From the NCBI RefSeq assembly GCF_039555335.1, contig NC_092628.1, forward strand, positions 65,241,292-65,305,291: a stretch of 64,000 nt of DNA, written 5' to 3'. The first letter of the stretch is position 1; each line of letters begins with the position of its first letter. The notes beneath the pieces are model-generated. The model ran no database searches, was not told the DNA's origin, and worked only from the letters and a program-made list of their open reading frames with translations. Below are positions 35,200 to 46,000 of this stretch, in pieces. A program made the translations under genes and the position numbers. This DNA comes from Amphiura filiformis (taxonomy: Eukaryota; Echinodermata; Ophiuroidea; Amphilepidida; Amphiuridae).

Positions 35200-35900
35200 A
35201 CCCTTACAATACAATACAATACAATACAAAAAACGGAATTTATATAACGCCTTAGCATAAGTATGAACTAAGCGCTTCACAATGATCTTAAAAGTACAAC
35301 TTATACTATATCTTAGGCTACAATAAAATGTACAACTTAATTAAAAATAAAAAACTTAGTTTGGAAATAAATGGGTTTTCAGATTAGATTTAAAAGTGGC
35401 CAGACTAGGTGAAGTACAAAGTTTTACAGGTAATTGGTTCCAGAGAGCTGGCACAGAATTGCAGAAGGCATTATCCACATATGTTGAGTGAATTCTATTA
35501 CATTCAAGCAGACTGTCATCAGCATGTGATCGTAGGAACATACCATCAGAAAATGTGTGAGATTTTAGAAGATTTTGTATGTACAGTGGTGCTGTTTCAT
35601 GTCTACTTTTATAAGCGAATGTGAGTAGTTTGTAGGTAATACACTCACTCTTTAAGTAGAGGAGTGGTGTGTTCCATACGGTTTGCCTTGAAAACAAGTC
35701 TGGCAGCTCTGTTTTGTATCTTTTGTAGTTTTTGTGTGTTTTTTACAGTTCCATATAATAAAGAGTTACAATAATCAACCCTTTATTGCACTGAAGGTAC
35801 AACCAGGACAGCACAAAGAACCAGGGGTCTGATTTTTGTTATGTGAACAACTCACATAAATTTCTTGAATAACATGGTCTCTTAGATGGAGAAACCATAT
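35200..35900 (-). mobile_element. 5'-truncated L2/CR1-like LINE fragment
   Basis: On the minus strand, VDYCNSLLYGTVKNTQKLQK and IQNRAARLVFKA, then after a frame change KECITYKLLTFAYKSRHETA, PLYIQNLL, ALWNQLPVKL and FKSNLKTHLFPN, are the familiar end of an L2/CR1-type reverse transcriptase protein. The 3' end has an AGCGCTT-type tail and a short (TTGTA)n run, as in this class. It is broken by at least one frame change and lacks everything upstream. Confidence 0.8.
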
Positions 35901-36285
35901 AGGATTAACTTGTGCAATGCAGTAAGGCTATAAAAAAACTTTGTCTAAAAGCCTAAAGCGAAACAAAATTAATGCTGTCTCAGCCCTTGGCAGTTTCAAA
36001 CACGAATGCGGAATGCAGGGTTTTTTAAAGATTTTTTTTAAAAAGATTCTTTTAAAACTTTTTAAGTTTGAATTAAGTTGCCATTTGTGAGTATTCAAAA
36101 GTACACAGCACAACATTTTTGGTTCATTTGCACAATTGAAGTACAAATATAAATTATTGTTTGCTACTTCACTTCTGGGATCATATCTTCCGATTCCGAT
36201 ACAGTAGTAAAGCAGTTTAAATGAAATTTGCACATGCTAGTACATATACAACATGAAACACAGCCAATTAAAATATTACATTATA

Positions 36286-36525
36286 CAGAGATGTAAGACT
36301 TCCGAATTTTTTTTTTTACATTTTTGGAATTGAATGATGATAATTTGTCATAAAAAGAGCAAAAAAGAATTTTGTGAGAGGGGTGAACCCCGCCAGGGGC
36401 TCCCGCTCTGCCCCATGGCCCGGGCTCTGCCCCATGGCCCGTTGCACGCCTCGTCTTCGGTTCGGCTGCTCGCCTTTGGCTTGCATGATTTTCAGGAAAT
36501 GGATCATTACCTCACTTAATCTCTG
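36286..36525. mobile_element. hAT-like element with 6-bp target duplication, copy 3
   Basis: Starts CAGAGATGTAAGACTTCCG and ends TTAATCTCTG, with ATTATA directly on both sides (36280-36285, 36526-36531). The interior is little more than the GC-rich module (CCCCATGGCCCGGGC; TTCGGTTCGGCTGCTCGCC). 240 bp, the shortest of three copies. Confidence 0.8.
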
Positions 36526-36689
36526 ATTATATCCGCATACATTTTCATCAAAGTTTAGACGAATATGACGTAGAATTGCTTGAACCGAGCCCCAAATATT
36601 TTTACAAGAGAGCAATTTGAATAGTTGAAATGTTTACTATCTTTTTGGCAAATTGTGGATCATCTTTTATAATTGTTGTGGCATTTCGA

Positions 36690-37318
36690 GCGTTTTGAGC
36701 GTTCGACAGTATTTTTTGTGGGACATGAGAGCACATCAGACATATCGAATTGCATTCTGAATACGAAGAATGTCTTTCTGATATCAAATAATTCTCATTT
36801 TTTGAAATTCACGATATAATACAAATTTTATGACAAATTATTAAAATTTGATATTGTTCACATCTTTGATATGTAACAGTCCTTGAAGTAAATTTTATAA
36901 ATCTAATGATATATTCTTAAAGTGTATGTAGCTTGGAGGAAAAGCCGACGATCAATTGAAAATTTTGACCTTTCATATTGAAGATATGGATTTTTCCCAT
37001 TTTTTTGGTGTTTTGGGAAAAAATCCATATCTTCAATCTGAAAAGGTCAACATTTTCAATTGATCGTCGGCTTTTCATCCCACCTACATACACTTTTTAA
37101 AGTATAAATCATCAGATTTATAAAGTTTACTTGGTACTGTTAAATATCAAAAATATCAATTTTAATCATTTGCCATAAAATGTGTATTACATTGTGAATT
37201 TCAAAAAATCAAAATTATTTGACATCAGAAGGACATTCTTTGTATTCAGAATGCAATTCGATATGTCTGACGTGTTCTACTATCACACAATAAATACTGT
37301 CCAAACGTTCATACCCGA
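36690..37318. repeat. large foldback element, ~300-bp arms
   Basis: Arms mirror nearly end to end: CATATCGAATTGCATTCTGA near 36736 against TCAGAATGCAATTCGATATG near 37246, and AAAGCCGACGATCAATTG near 36942 against CAATTGATCGTCGGCTTT near 37057. The centre is AT-rich. A one-arm relative is at 55800-56125. Confidence 0.85.
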
Positions 37319-37440
37319 TCCCTTAAGGGCACCGTCAATCAAACATCGAATATGGCATGCAAATGTATCACTGCTATCTGTAGTAGATAGCAAAAGGAAA
37401 ATAATGCAATGCACAGGGCACAATAACATGTTTTTAATAA

Positions 37441-37515
37441 TACAAAGGTTTTCATCATTGTCATCATCATCAACACATCATCATCAACATCAATTATCAT
37501 CATCGTCCTCATTGA
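37441..37515 (+). repeat. CAT/ATC microsatellite
   Basis: Imperfect run of CAT/ATC trinucleotides about 75 bases long. Confidence 0.8.
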
Positions 37516-37822
37516 TTAAACAAAAGTAAGAGTACGAATAAAGTAAAAGTAAGTGTAAGAAACATAAATCAAGTTTAGGTTAGTTCATGATTGTCATTAT
37601 ATTTGATTGGAATAAAAGAAAATATAAACGTTTCAAAACTACCGTTTTCCAGTAATACAAACACAGATCATTATGAGCATTATATGTAATGACCTTTATA
37701 ATTATTGGGCATATTCAATCTCACATGGACAGAGATCATCATGCATGTTAAGTGTGAAAGCCTGTTGATGGTAAAGGTAAATAGTTGTGCTTCTCATTGA
37801 ATACACACGCTACAACGGTTAA

Positions 37823-38181
37823 AGGCTTAATGTACGATTTCCTTCAAATTTTAAATTTGTCATTATATACTCAAAATGCTGAAATAATACTAGTTATAAT
37901 TATCGGGAATGGTTTCTGCCCATTTTGAGCTGAAATAACGAGGTTAACACTGCTTGTTATTTTGGCCGTTTAACACACAGTTCTATAGGCGGACATAAAG
38001 TCATAATTCTTTGAATTATGACTTTATGTCGAACTTTGCTCTGTTTACCTACAAACAAAACACATTTGGCCGATTCCATTTAGGTGCAAGTTGTGACATG
38101 TGTAAACATTACAAATATGCCAAAAAATCAGGTTTGAAAAAAATTAACCAAAATCATATTATAAGATCGTACATTATGACT
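37823..38181. mobile_element. TTAA-flanked MITE
   Basis: TTAA on both sides (37819-37822, 38182-38185). Ends AGGCTTAATGTACGAT and ATCGTACATTATGACT. Contains an internal 17-bp palindrome (CATAAAGTCATAATTC against GAATTATGACTTTATG near 37993-38030) that repeats the end motif. Confidence 0.75.
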
Positions 38182-38597
38182 TTAACCTCAAAAGAAAAAG
38201 AATTACAGTATACTTTTCTATTGTATGGTTTAAGCATTGGGAATATATGTGCTTGTCTATGTAGGTAAACCGGTACGATTAACCATTTGACCAGCATAAT
38301 ATCATAACCAAGGTGTATTCAACAGGTTTAATTAACACAATTTCACACAACATTAGGCTGATTTTCTAAAATGTTGGTCAAGAAATGTTTTATATTATAA
38401 ATTATTTTTAAAGCAATAAATGTGCATCTCCAGGGACATGACAAAATGTCAAGACCGCTCTGAAGTCAATGTATGGTAGGCCCTACATGTAAAGTGGATT
38501 TATCCACAGCAAAATTATAGTAGTGGGGTTTTGTTGAAAGAAATATAGTTGAGAGTTTTGAAAAAAATATAATTGAGAGGACATAATTTGAAATACT

Positions 38598-38760
38598 CAG
38601 GCCTGTAACTGGGGGGAGGGGTTTTTTATACCTTTTTGGTCAATAAAGGTCCAAATTTTGGGGAAAAAGTCACTTGTCCAAAAAGGTCCAAATTTTGAAA
38701 AAAAGCTCCACAGTTTCAAAATCAGCCCCCCCCCCCAAATAAATCCTGGTTACGGGCCTG
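38598..38760. mobile_element. hAT MITE, 163 bp
   Basis: Ends CAGGCCTGTAAC and GGTTACGGGCCTG, with the exact 8-bp duplication GAAATACT on both sides (38590-38597, 38761-38768). No coding capacity. A fragment of the same right end (TACGGGCCTGG) is at about 26963. Confidence 0.9.
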
Positions 38761-39084
38761 GAAATACTGGTGTAATATTTCTGACTTGATGAAGGAGTAC
38801 TGGTGTCTGTACCATGTGATAGCCTCATGTTTAACCCTATCTTGAATACAAGTTGTGTATTAATTAATTAATGGATGAAATAAAATATTAAAATCCTCTT
38901 TTAACTTGAGAAAGTTGAATGAAAGTTGAAATGGCATTATCCAATAGTGATTGCACTGTTTGCACATTGAAAGAAATTTGGTTTGTCAATTGCTTGTTGA
39001 ATAAGTTCCATCAGGTTTATAATAAACAAAATTTTTCACCAGGTTCGCCGTCACAAATAATAAAGGAGACAAGTATAAAAAGTG

Positions 39085-39115
39085 ATCCTGTCTGGAATCG
39101 AACCCAGGACATCAG
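39085..39115 (-). other. tRNA-like B box, possible SINE remnant
   Basis: On the minus strand CCTGGGTTCGATTCCAG matches a tRNA T-arm (pol III B box). Upstream a TTTGTT/AACAAA stem with a 7-base loop mimics an anticodon arm. There is no convincing acceptor stem or A box, so this is not a working tRNA gene. A tRNA-derived SINE fragment is possible. Confidence 0.25.
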
Positions 39116-40007
39116 GTTTGTTGATAATAAACAAATTGGCATTTTGCTTGACAAAACCAAGTGAATTTATAATCATTACAATAAATGTTGTCCTTCACAT
39201 CGTAGGACTTCAGCAGGTATACTGATATGGTCATTTGATCCACTTCCCGGGAAACAGGTTTCCAGTGTTCCTTAGTCTCTCTTCCAGTCTTTAAAAGCGG
39301 ATCGTATGTGGTTTAAGAAATGCCAGGATTTTGTTCAAACCACACAAAAGTATTCCTGATTCATAAAAAAGAATAGTTTGGCCTATTTATGTATAGATCT
39401 CGAGTTTTATATTTAAAGCCATATTATAACATTTGCTGAGGAAGACGCCCTCACTGAATTTTTAAAATTCCTTTTTTTACACAATTAAATTGTACTTTAT
39501 TAAACCAATATACCCTGCAAAAATCAAGACTCTAAGTGCTGTAGTTTTGTCAAAATCCGTGATTTTGAATTAAAGGCCGATTCAGCGCTTTATTATTACG
39601 ATGGAATTATTAGTCGAACGCATACACGATGTTCATAACACACAGTACGTCACGGCGTGCGGGACGGTGATATACACAACAAAGGGTCGTACCACAACAT
39701 GACCGAAGGAGTGGTACGTATTGGCGACATGTGCGCTGATATCACTGGAAAGCTCTGACTACATAATGTTTATGTACAAAAAATTTCTTGCAGATTAATT
39801 CGCAAAGCAAAGATATTGTGAAATTTGAATTTTGTTCTGGTGCACCAGAACGAAATTACAACACATTGTCTATGGAGCAGTGTAATACACATAATCATGC
39901 ATAACTCGCAAACGCAAAATCGGAATCAACTGAAATTTTGGGAATAAGCTTTTTTGTGGATATCTACTGAAAAATTACATAAAAAGAGGATGCTAGGATC
40001 ACGAAAT

Positions 40008-40446
40008 CCGGGGGGGGCACTTCAATTTGAAATGGATTTAGGTGTAGGGCTGGCACTTTCGCACTAAGGGGCATTCGGTGAGAGCAAAAAGTAAAAAATA
40101 TGGGGTCATTGGGTGAGAACATGAACTTTTCTTTAATGGAATCTTTGGGTGAGAGCCGAAACAGCGCAACAGAAACCTCGAAAATCGAATTTCTAGTTCT
40201 AAATGGCTTCAAATTTCCTTGTTTTATCAAAATAAGTGACAAAATCAGTGATAAATGAAAGTTGCTGATAAAATTGAACAAGTAAGGGTCTTTGGGTGAC
40301 AGATGAAATGAAAAAATAAGGGGTCTTCGGGTGACAGAACACGTGTTCGTAAAAAAAAATGGGGTCTTTGGGTGACAGCGATGCTGAAAAAGGGGGTCTT
40401 AACAGCCATACATACGCGTCACCTCCAAAGTTGGAGTGCCCCCGGA
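40008..40446. mobile_element. hAT-like element with internal GGGTGACAG array
   Basis: Ends CCGGGGGGGGCACTTC and GGAGTGCCCCCGGA, with CACGAAAT on both sides (40000-40007, 40447-40454; 7 or 8 bp depending on where the end is drawn). The interior has about six spaced copies of a GGGTCTTTGGGTGACAG-like unit. Non-coding. Confidence 0.75.
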
Positions 40447-40883
40447 CACGAAATACTCCTTTAAATAGGCTAGATATATGTTGTGAGCGCGCATATCAAA
40501 GCATTTCCATACTGTTTTCCTAAGCCTTTTTAGAGCGTTTTATTTAGGGGTGGTGCAATAATTATGTATACGGTACCCACGGGTGGTGAATTCTCAAAAT
40601 GGTCTGCCAAAAATCGCTTCCCCCCCCCCCCTTTGGCCATGCCAAAAAATCTTTGCCCCCCCTTTTGACGTGCCAAAAAATCTTTGCCCCCCCCCTTTTG
40701 ATGTGCCAAAAAATCTTTGCCCCCCCCTTACACATGTAAGATTTTGGGGAACCCAAATTTAAAACCTTAAATTGTCTTATCATATAATGTGAGTGCAGCG
40801 AGCAGGAAAGTTTGCATATTTGAACGTGTTCCTAACGTTTTCCTACGCCTTTTTAGGGCGTAATATAAAATGGTACCCAAAAT

Positions 40884-41186
40884 CAGGGCTGTCAACTTTT
40901 TGGAATTGCTTGGCGTGAGACAGAGACGTACCGGGATTTGCCGACTCCAATGTTCATTTTGTACCATAATTATTTGAGCCACGGCGCTCGAGAATGTGAA
41001 AAGCGGGGGGTGGAGGGGGGGAGGAGCAACACATTATTCATGACGATGCGTGAGATTTTACTCATTTTCCAGCTTTTTGCGTGAGCTTTACTACCTTGGC
41101 GTGAGATTATACTACCTTGGCGTGAGACCGTGAGAAAGTGACCCAATGCGTGAGAATCACGGCCAATGTGAGAGTTGACAGCTCTG
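40884..41186. mobile_element. hAT MITE inserted in subfamily A element
   Basis: Ends CAGGGCTGTCAACT and AGTTGACAGCTCTG, with the exact 8-bp duplication CCCAAAAT on both sides (40876-40883, 41187-41194). The intact copy at 51082 shows the single, uninterrupted CCCAAAAT. Its interior has three GGCGTGAGA-type repeats. Confidence 0.9.
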
Positions 41187-41194
41187 CCCAAAAT

Positions 41195-41951
41195 CATATC
41201 AAAACGTTTTAGCTGTGAGAGACCCTTTGCACACTGCGACTTATTACTTCTTTCCAACACTGCATATAGGGATTACAAGGTCAAACCCAATCTCTGTGTA
41301 TGGCTCTATGCATTCTCAGATTACCATCCTTAACCTTTGGTGAAATCTCAGCATACCAACCGTGTCACTGCACGCACTGTATACAGATTGCGGAGAGACC
41401 AATATACCTGGTTCATGCAGAGGTGATATGGGGGTTTTGCTTCAGAAGTTCATATACTCCTTTTATAGTTTTGTCGCTATAAGCGAGTGAGATACTTGGC
41501 AAATCAGATTCTTTATTAGATGAGAAGCTTGGAAACATCCCAAGCTTCAATTGGATACAAGGAAGCAGGTATACAAATGGTGCCACGACGTTGTAACGCT
41601 TTGAGATAAATGGTCAAAATACATAGAAAAGCAGTAGAAAAGCTGAAAAACGCGGATCTCAGGCACAGATCGAAGCATTTCTAATACATAGGCGATGGTG
41701 AATAAAAATTATTTGCGAGTAAACAATATCATCTACATTGTTTCCGATGCGATTTTAAATTGCAGGACATTCTCATGATTGTTTTGGTATGAAGAAGCAT
41801 GATATACGACTAATAATGTCAAAGTTGTGGGGTTAGTAATACAAATGTTTTGAGAAAATGTCTGAATTTTGTTGATGTCAGTGGACGGTTGTTAATGGAA
41901 TGAAATAAGAAAATGATCAATGACGCTAGAGTACCCTAACGTTTTGATATG
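41195..41951. mobile_element. second insertion in subfamily A element
   Basis: CATATCAAAACGTTTTAG at the left mirrors CTAACGTTTTGATATG at the right. The 757 bp between are absent from the intact copies. No clear duplication and no protein frame; superfamily unknown. Confidence 0.6.
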
Positions 41952-43220
41952 ATCTGCCAAAATTGCTTGCCCCCCCCTTTCGACCTGCCAAAATCGCTTG
42001 ACACCCCCTTTGACCTGCCAAAAATGCTTGCCCCCCTTTTGGCCTGCCAAAAATCTTTTCCCCTATAATTCACCACCCGGGGTACACATAATTATTGCAC
42101 CACCCCATGAATGCGTGCCAAATATGGCTTCCCCCTCTCGGCTGGCCAAAAATTGCTTTCCCCCTCCCTCTTCCGGCTCACCAAAAATTTCTCCCCCCAA
42201 TTTTACCAGGGCTCATAATTACAGTGCACGCCCCTTACGGTATGAACCATTATGTTCTCCGGAATTTTCTTATGGGACAATTTCATTGTTTTGGTGATAG
42301 GCCTCAATCAGCTTGAAAAATTCCCCAATGATCTCAAAAAAAAAAAAAAAAACTTTCCACCAATCATGTGCCACGTTCCGGGCCACGTTCATGCGTGTAA
42401 ATTCAAGTTACCCGCATGATAGTACCTTGAACTTTCTGAGAAATACAGGGATGAATTATTATGGGGTCAAAAAAAGTTTTATCAGGCTGAACCACTGATG
42501 CCTGAACAGCTGATCAACAAAACAGCGCCATCACTTTATATGTATACAACCTTTTAGCACGTGTGGCAACTATCAACAATAGATTTCTGAGCTGTTTCCC
42601 AGGACCAACAGGTGAATGCAGGGAAGCGATCACACACGCATGATACCTGGTGTATTTCTTTGTTTAAAGGTGACCCTATAGGTAAGTACAGAATATTCGA
42701 AAAAGTGTCTTTTTTATCTCGTATATAAATTCTGCCTGTTCCGTGTCAAACAGAAATTTATACATTTTGACTGGTTATCGTCGCGCTGTCTTCATGATCA
42801 TGACGGTGGATTTGATTGTTAAAACATGACAATACTAGGCTAGGTAAATACATTTTGTAAGCGAGGTCACCTCCATTGGAATGTGTATTCTAATACATGT
42901 ATTTCAGTAGACTCGGGATCGGAGTAGACAATTGTGATGACTTTCTGTTGGTAATTCGTCCTATGCATCTGTCTAGTTCACTACATGTTTCTCCAGTTCT
43001 ATTGCAGTACCGGGTGCAGTACACGGTCAAATCGAAAATACATTGGAACTTCGCATACATGTATGCATGATAAATATGGGCCATTATTGCATATTTGGCA
43101 TATTTTGCAAGACCCTGAGATGAATAGCGTGGGAACGGTGATAGAGCAAGAGTTGCAGGGTCTGTGGTTGCATTAAATCTGGGAATGTTTTATGCTTAAA
43201 TTAGGCCTACTGTTTTCTCA

Positions 43221-43650
43221 AGCCAATAATTATGAGCCTTGGGCCTAGGCTAGGGGGGGGGATAAAATTTCCGAACAGCCCGCCAATGAAAATCGCTTGC
43301 CCCCGCCCGCCCCCTCTCGTCCTGCCAAAAATCACTTGCCGGTTGCGGTCAAAAAATCTTTACCACCCCCTTTGAGTGCCGAATTTTGCCAATTTGCAAA
43401 CCTGAAATGGTAGATATTTATGTTACGAGCGCAGCAAGCAGGATCTAAAATTGGTATTTTACATTTCCATACTAGCTGTTTTCCCAAGCCATTTTAGAGC
43501 GTTTAAAAAAGGTGCCCATGAATGTGTGCCAAAATCGCTTCCCCCCCCTCTTGGCTTGCCAAAATTGCTTGCCACCCCCCCATTTCGGCTCACCAAAATT
43601 TCTTCCCCCATTAACCCTCCCCAAGGCTCATAATTATTGCACAGCCCCAT
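43221..43650. mobile_element. C-tract MITE subfamily B
   Basis: Ends CAATAATTATGAGCCTTGGG and CCCAAGGCTCATAATTATTG... mirrored, with inner C-tract/GCCAAAAAT modules and a middle containing GAGCGCAGCAAGCAGG, matching subfamily A in layout but not in detail. A further fragment is at about 43655-43765. Confidence 0.7.
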
Positions 43651-43839
43651 AGAATATGTTATTATTTAAAAGGTGCCCCCCTTGGCCAGCCAAAAATGGA
43701 TAGCCAAAAATTCTTTGCCCCCCCTCCCCAATTTTACTCTCCTGGCTCATAATTATTGCCCCTTAGCTGACCACTGATTGCTGAATGAATGAAAAAGTTT
43801 TACAAATTGCAACATCAGTGGGCTGATGTGCAATATTAA

Positions 43840-44170
43840 GCTGCAGTGGGGGGGGTAAAATTATGGGAGAAGCAAAAATGTTTTGGCCAGCCAAAATGGA
43901 GGGGCAAGCAATATCGCAAACCAAGAGGGGGGCAAGCAATTTTTGGCACACATTCTTGGCCCCCTAAATGCTCTAAAAAGGTTTAGGAAAACAGAACGGA
44001 AACGCTTAAATAGACCATTAAGGTTTGCAAATTGCGGTCCCAAAAATTTGGCATGTGTGGGGGGGCAAAATTTTTTTCGCATGCCGAGGAGGGCATGCAA
44101 GCATTTCTCGGTACATCGTTTCGAAATTTTACCCTCAGGACCAGGGACTTGCACAGCTCCTTATAATTCT
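43840..44170. mobile_element. C-tract MITE relative, opposite orientation
   Basis: G-tracts alternating with ATTTTTGGCA-type modules and AAAAAGGTTTAGGAAAACAG read as the reverse of the neighbouring subfamily elements. Ends are degraded. Confidence 0.55.
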
Positions 44171-44849
44171 CCAAAGTTTTGAAGCAGCGCTTTGACTTTT
44201 TGATACCGGTAATTGATTATAAATTAGTGACACTTTATTATTATTAAAATAAATTATTCAGTATTTCTCTCAAGTCATAACAATTCTAAAAAAGTATAGT
44301 TATGCCTACAAAAGATCTGCGATGTATCACAATTTGCTTTAGAACTATAAGCACAAAGGTCACCATTTGGGCTCCACAACTGGGGTCAAAACTATCCAAT
44401 TTTATATCAAAATGGTCTCAAATTGTCCGTCTAGCAATAATTCAAATTAAGAATAGTTTGCACCACCTAAGAATAAAAGATGTCACTCGATCACTTACAT
44501 CTAGGTCAACATTGCAAAATAGGTCAACATTGCAAAATAGGTCAAGATTAATACGGTTAAATGGGCATTTTGTCAAATTTTGTTTTAAAATCACAGAGTA
44601 TTCCTCTGGTCATAATAAGTCAAAAAATATATAGTTTCGCCTATCTCGGACTTTGGGCCATTTGCATGCCGTACCCCTTCAACCTGTTTACCTACAATGT
44701 ACATAACCAGACATCTTAGATGGTGCAAACTATTCTTTTTTTAATTGGTCTGATAGTGTATTCCTTCTGTATATATTTATGTTCCATTTTGGTTAGGTTT
44801 TGCCTTCCGTCTATTTTCTCAGAGACTAGGGGTCGCACGTTCCTCAAAT

Positions 44850-45700
44850 TTGGTGGGTGGTTGCATCTTGACCTGAGACAGAACCGGTTTGTATTGGTTA
44901 GTGGGTCAAGGTCACTGAGGTCATCCAGAGGTCATCTGAGATCAAATTAGTAAAAACCGTTGTATGGGCATGAAACTTAGTGGGTAGGGGAAGGTGGGCA
45001 TAACGGACCCCCGGGGCAAAATTTTTGGAAGGTCATTTTGGGATCATCCGAGGTCACCCAGGGGTCATTTGAGGTCAAATTACTAAAAATTGTCATATGG
45101 GCATGGAACTTCATGGGTACGGTCAACATTTAGAGTCAAATTTTCGGAAGGTAATTTCAGGGTCACCCAGGGGTCATCTGAGGTCAACTTACTAAAATCT
45201 CGTATGGGCATGAAACTTGGTGGGTACAGTCAACATTTAGAGCCAAATTTTTGGAAGGTCATTTTGGGGTCACCCAGGGGTGGTCAAATTACTAAAAACT
45301 AAAAACTATTACTAAAAACTATCGTATGGGCATGACACTTGGTGGGCACAGTCAACATTTAGAGTCAAATTTTTGGAAGGTCATTTCAGGGTCATCCAAG
45401 GTCACCCATGGGTCATCTGAGGTCAAATTACTAAAAACTGTCACATGGGCATGAAACTTGGTGGGTACAGTCATCATTTAGAGCTAAATTTTTGGACAGT
45501 CATTACAAGGTCATCTGAAGTCACTCAGGGGTCATCTGAGGCCAAGTTACTATGGGCATAAAACTCGATGGGTACAGTCAACATTTAGAGCCTAATTTTT
45601 GGAAGGTCATCTTGGGGTCACTAGGGGTCATCCAAGGTCAAATTAGTAGAAACTGTTGTATGGGCATGAGACTTGGTTGGTGCAGTCACCATCAGCCAAG
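44850..45700 (+). repeat. minisatellite, ~105-121 bp unit, about 7 copies
   Basis: The phrase ATGGGCATGAAACTTGGTGG (with variants) recurs near 44954, 45096, 45203, 45324, 45445, 45552 and 45658. Spacing is about 107 or 121 bases, once 142. Each unit also has CAACATTTAGAG, TTTTTGGAAGGTCATTT and GGGTCATCTGAGGTCAAAT. The reading frames across it are by-products of the repeat. Confidence 0.85.
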
Positions 45701-46000
45701 TAATTGTACCCAGCCGAGAACCACCAAAGTTTAGGGGTCAAAGGTCAAATTTCAATATTGGTCCAATCAAGCCCAAATTGAATAGGCAAATCACCATGGG
45801 TTGTTGCAGGTTCATTTACTTCTACCAAAAGTAATCGCAAAAGCAGGCGAGACATGTGGTTCGACGTGTCTGGATATAGTGAATGCATGTTCCAACCAGA
45901 CCAAATAATATCTCTGGCCCAGGACTGCAGCCGACTGATGATGATGATGGGGTACAGCAATAAAACTTGGTAGAGGGGTCCAGGGCCAGAGGCTCTTGAC

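Larger units (their letters stand above)
40547..42106. mobile_element. C-tract MITE subfamily A, copy 1, carrying two insertions
   Basis: Ends GGGGTGGTGCAATAATTATG and CATAATTATTGCACCACCCC. Removing the two inner insertions (40884-41194 and about 41195-41951) leaves about 492 bp, matching the intact copies at 51082 and 60648. The C-tracts alternate with GCCAAAAAT modules; the middle is unique AT-rich sequence with GCAGCGAGCAGG. Confidence 0.8.
40465..42240. mobile_element. C-tract MITE subfamily B, split by insertions
   Basis: Left piece (about 40465-40546, TTTCCATACTGTTTTCCTAA, TTTTTAGAGCG) and right piece (about 42107-42240, ATGAATGCGTGCC then C-tract/GCCAAAAAT modules and GGGCTCATAATTA) line up with the unbroken relative at 43221-43650. 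The subfamily A element at 40547-42106 lies exactly between them. Confidence 0.65.

Noticed and set aside
39060-39180. Minus-strand tRNA gene
   Set aside because: Only the T-arm is good. Acceptor stem and A box are missing and the mimic anticodon loop lacks the conserved U33.
40562-40783. Repetitive frame resembling GGAKIFWHVKRGGKDFLAW, also at 51056-51349 and 60959-61144
   Set aside because: Translation of the C-tract/GCCAAAAAT modules of a MITE; frames differ between copies and lie on terminal repeats.
45090-45734. Tandem frames with MGMKLGGYSQHLEPNFW-like repeats
   Set aside because: By-product of the minisatellite unit; no consistent frame through the array and no splice context.
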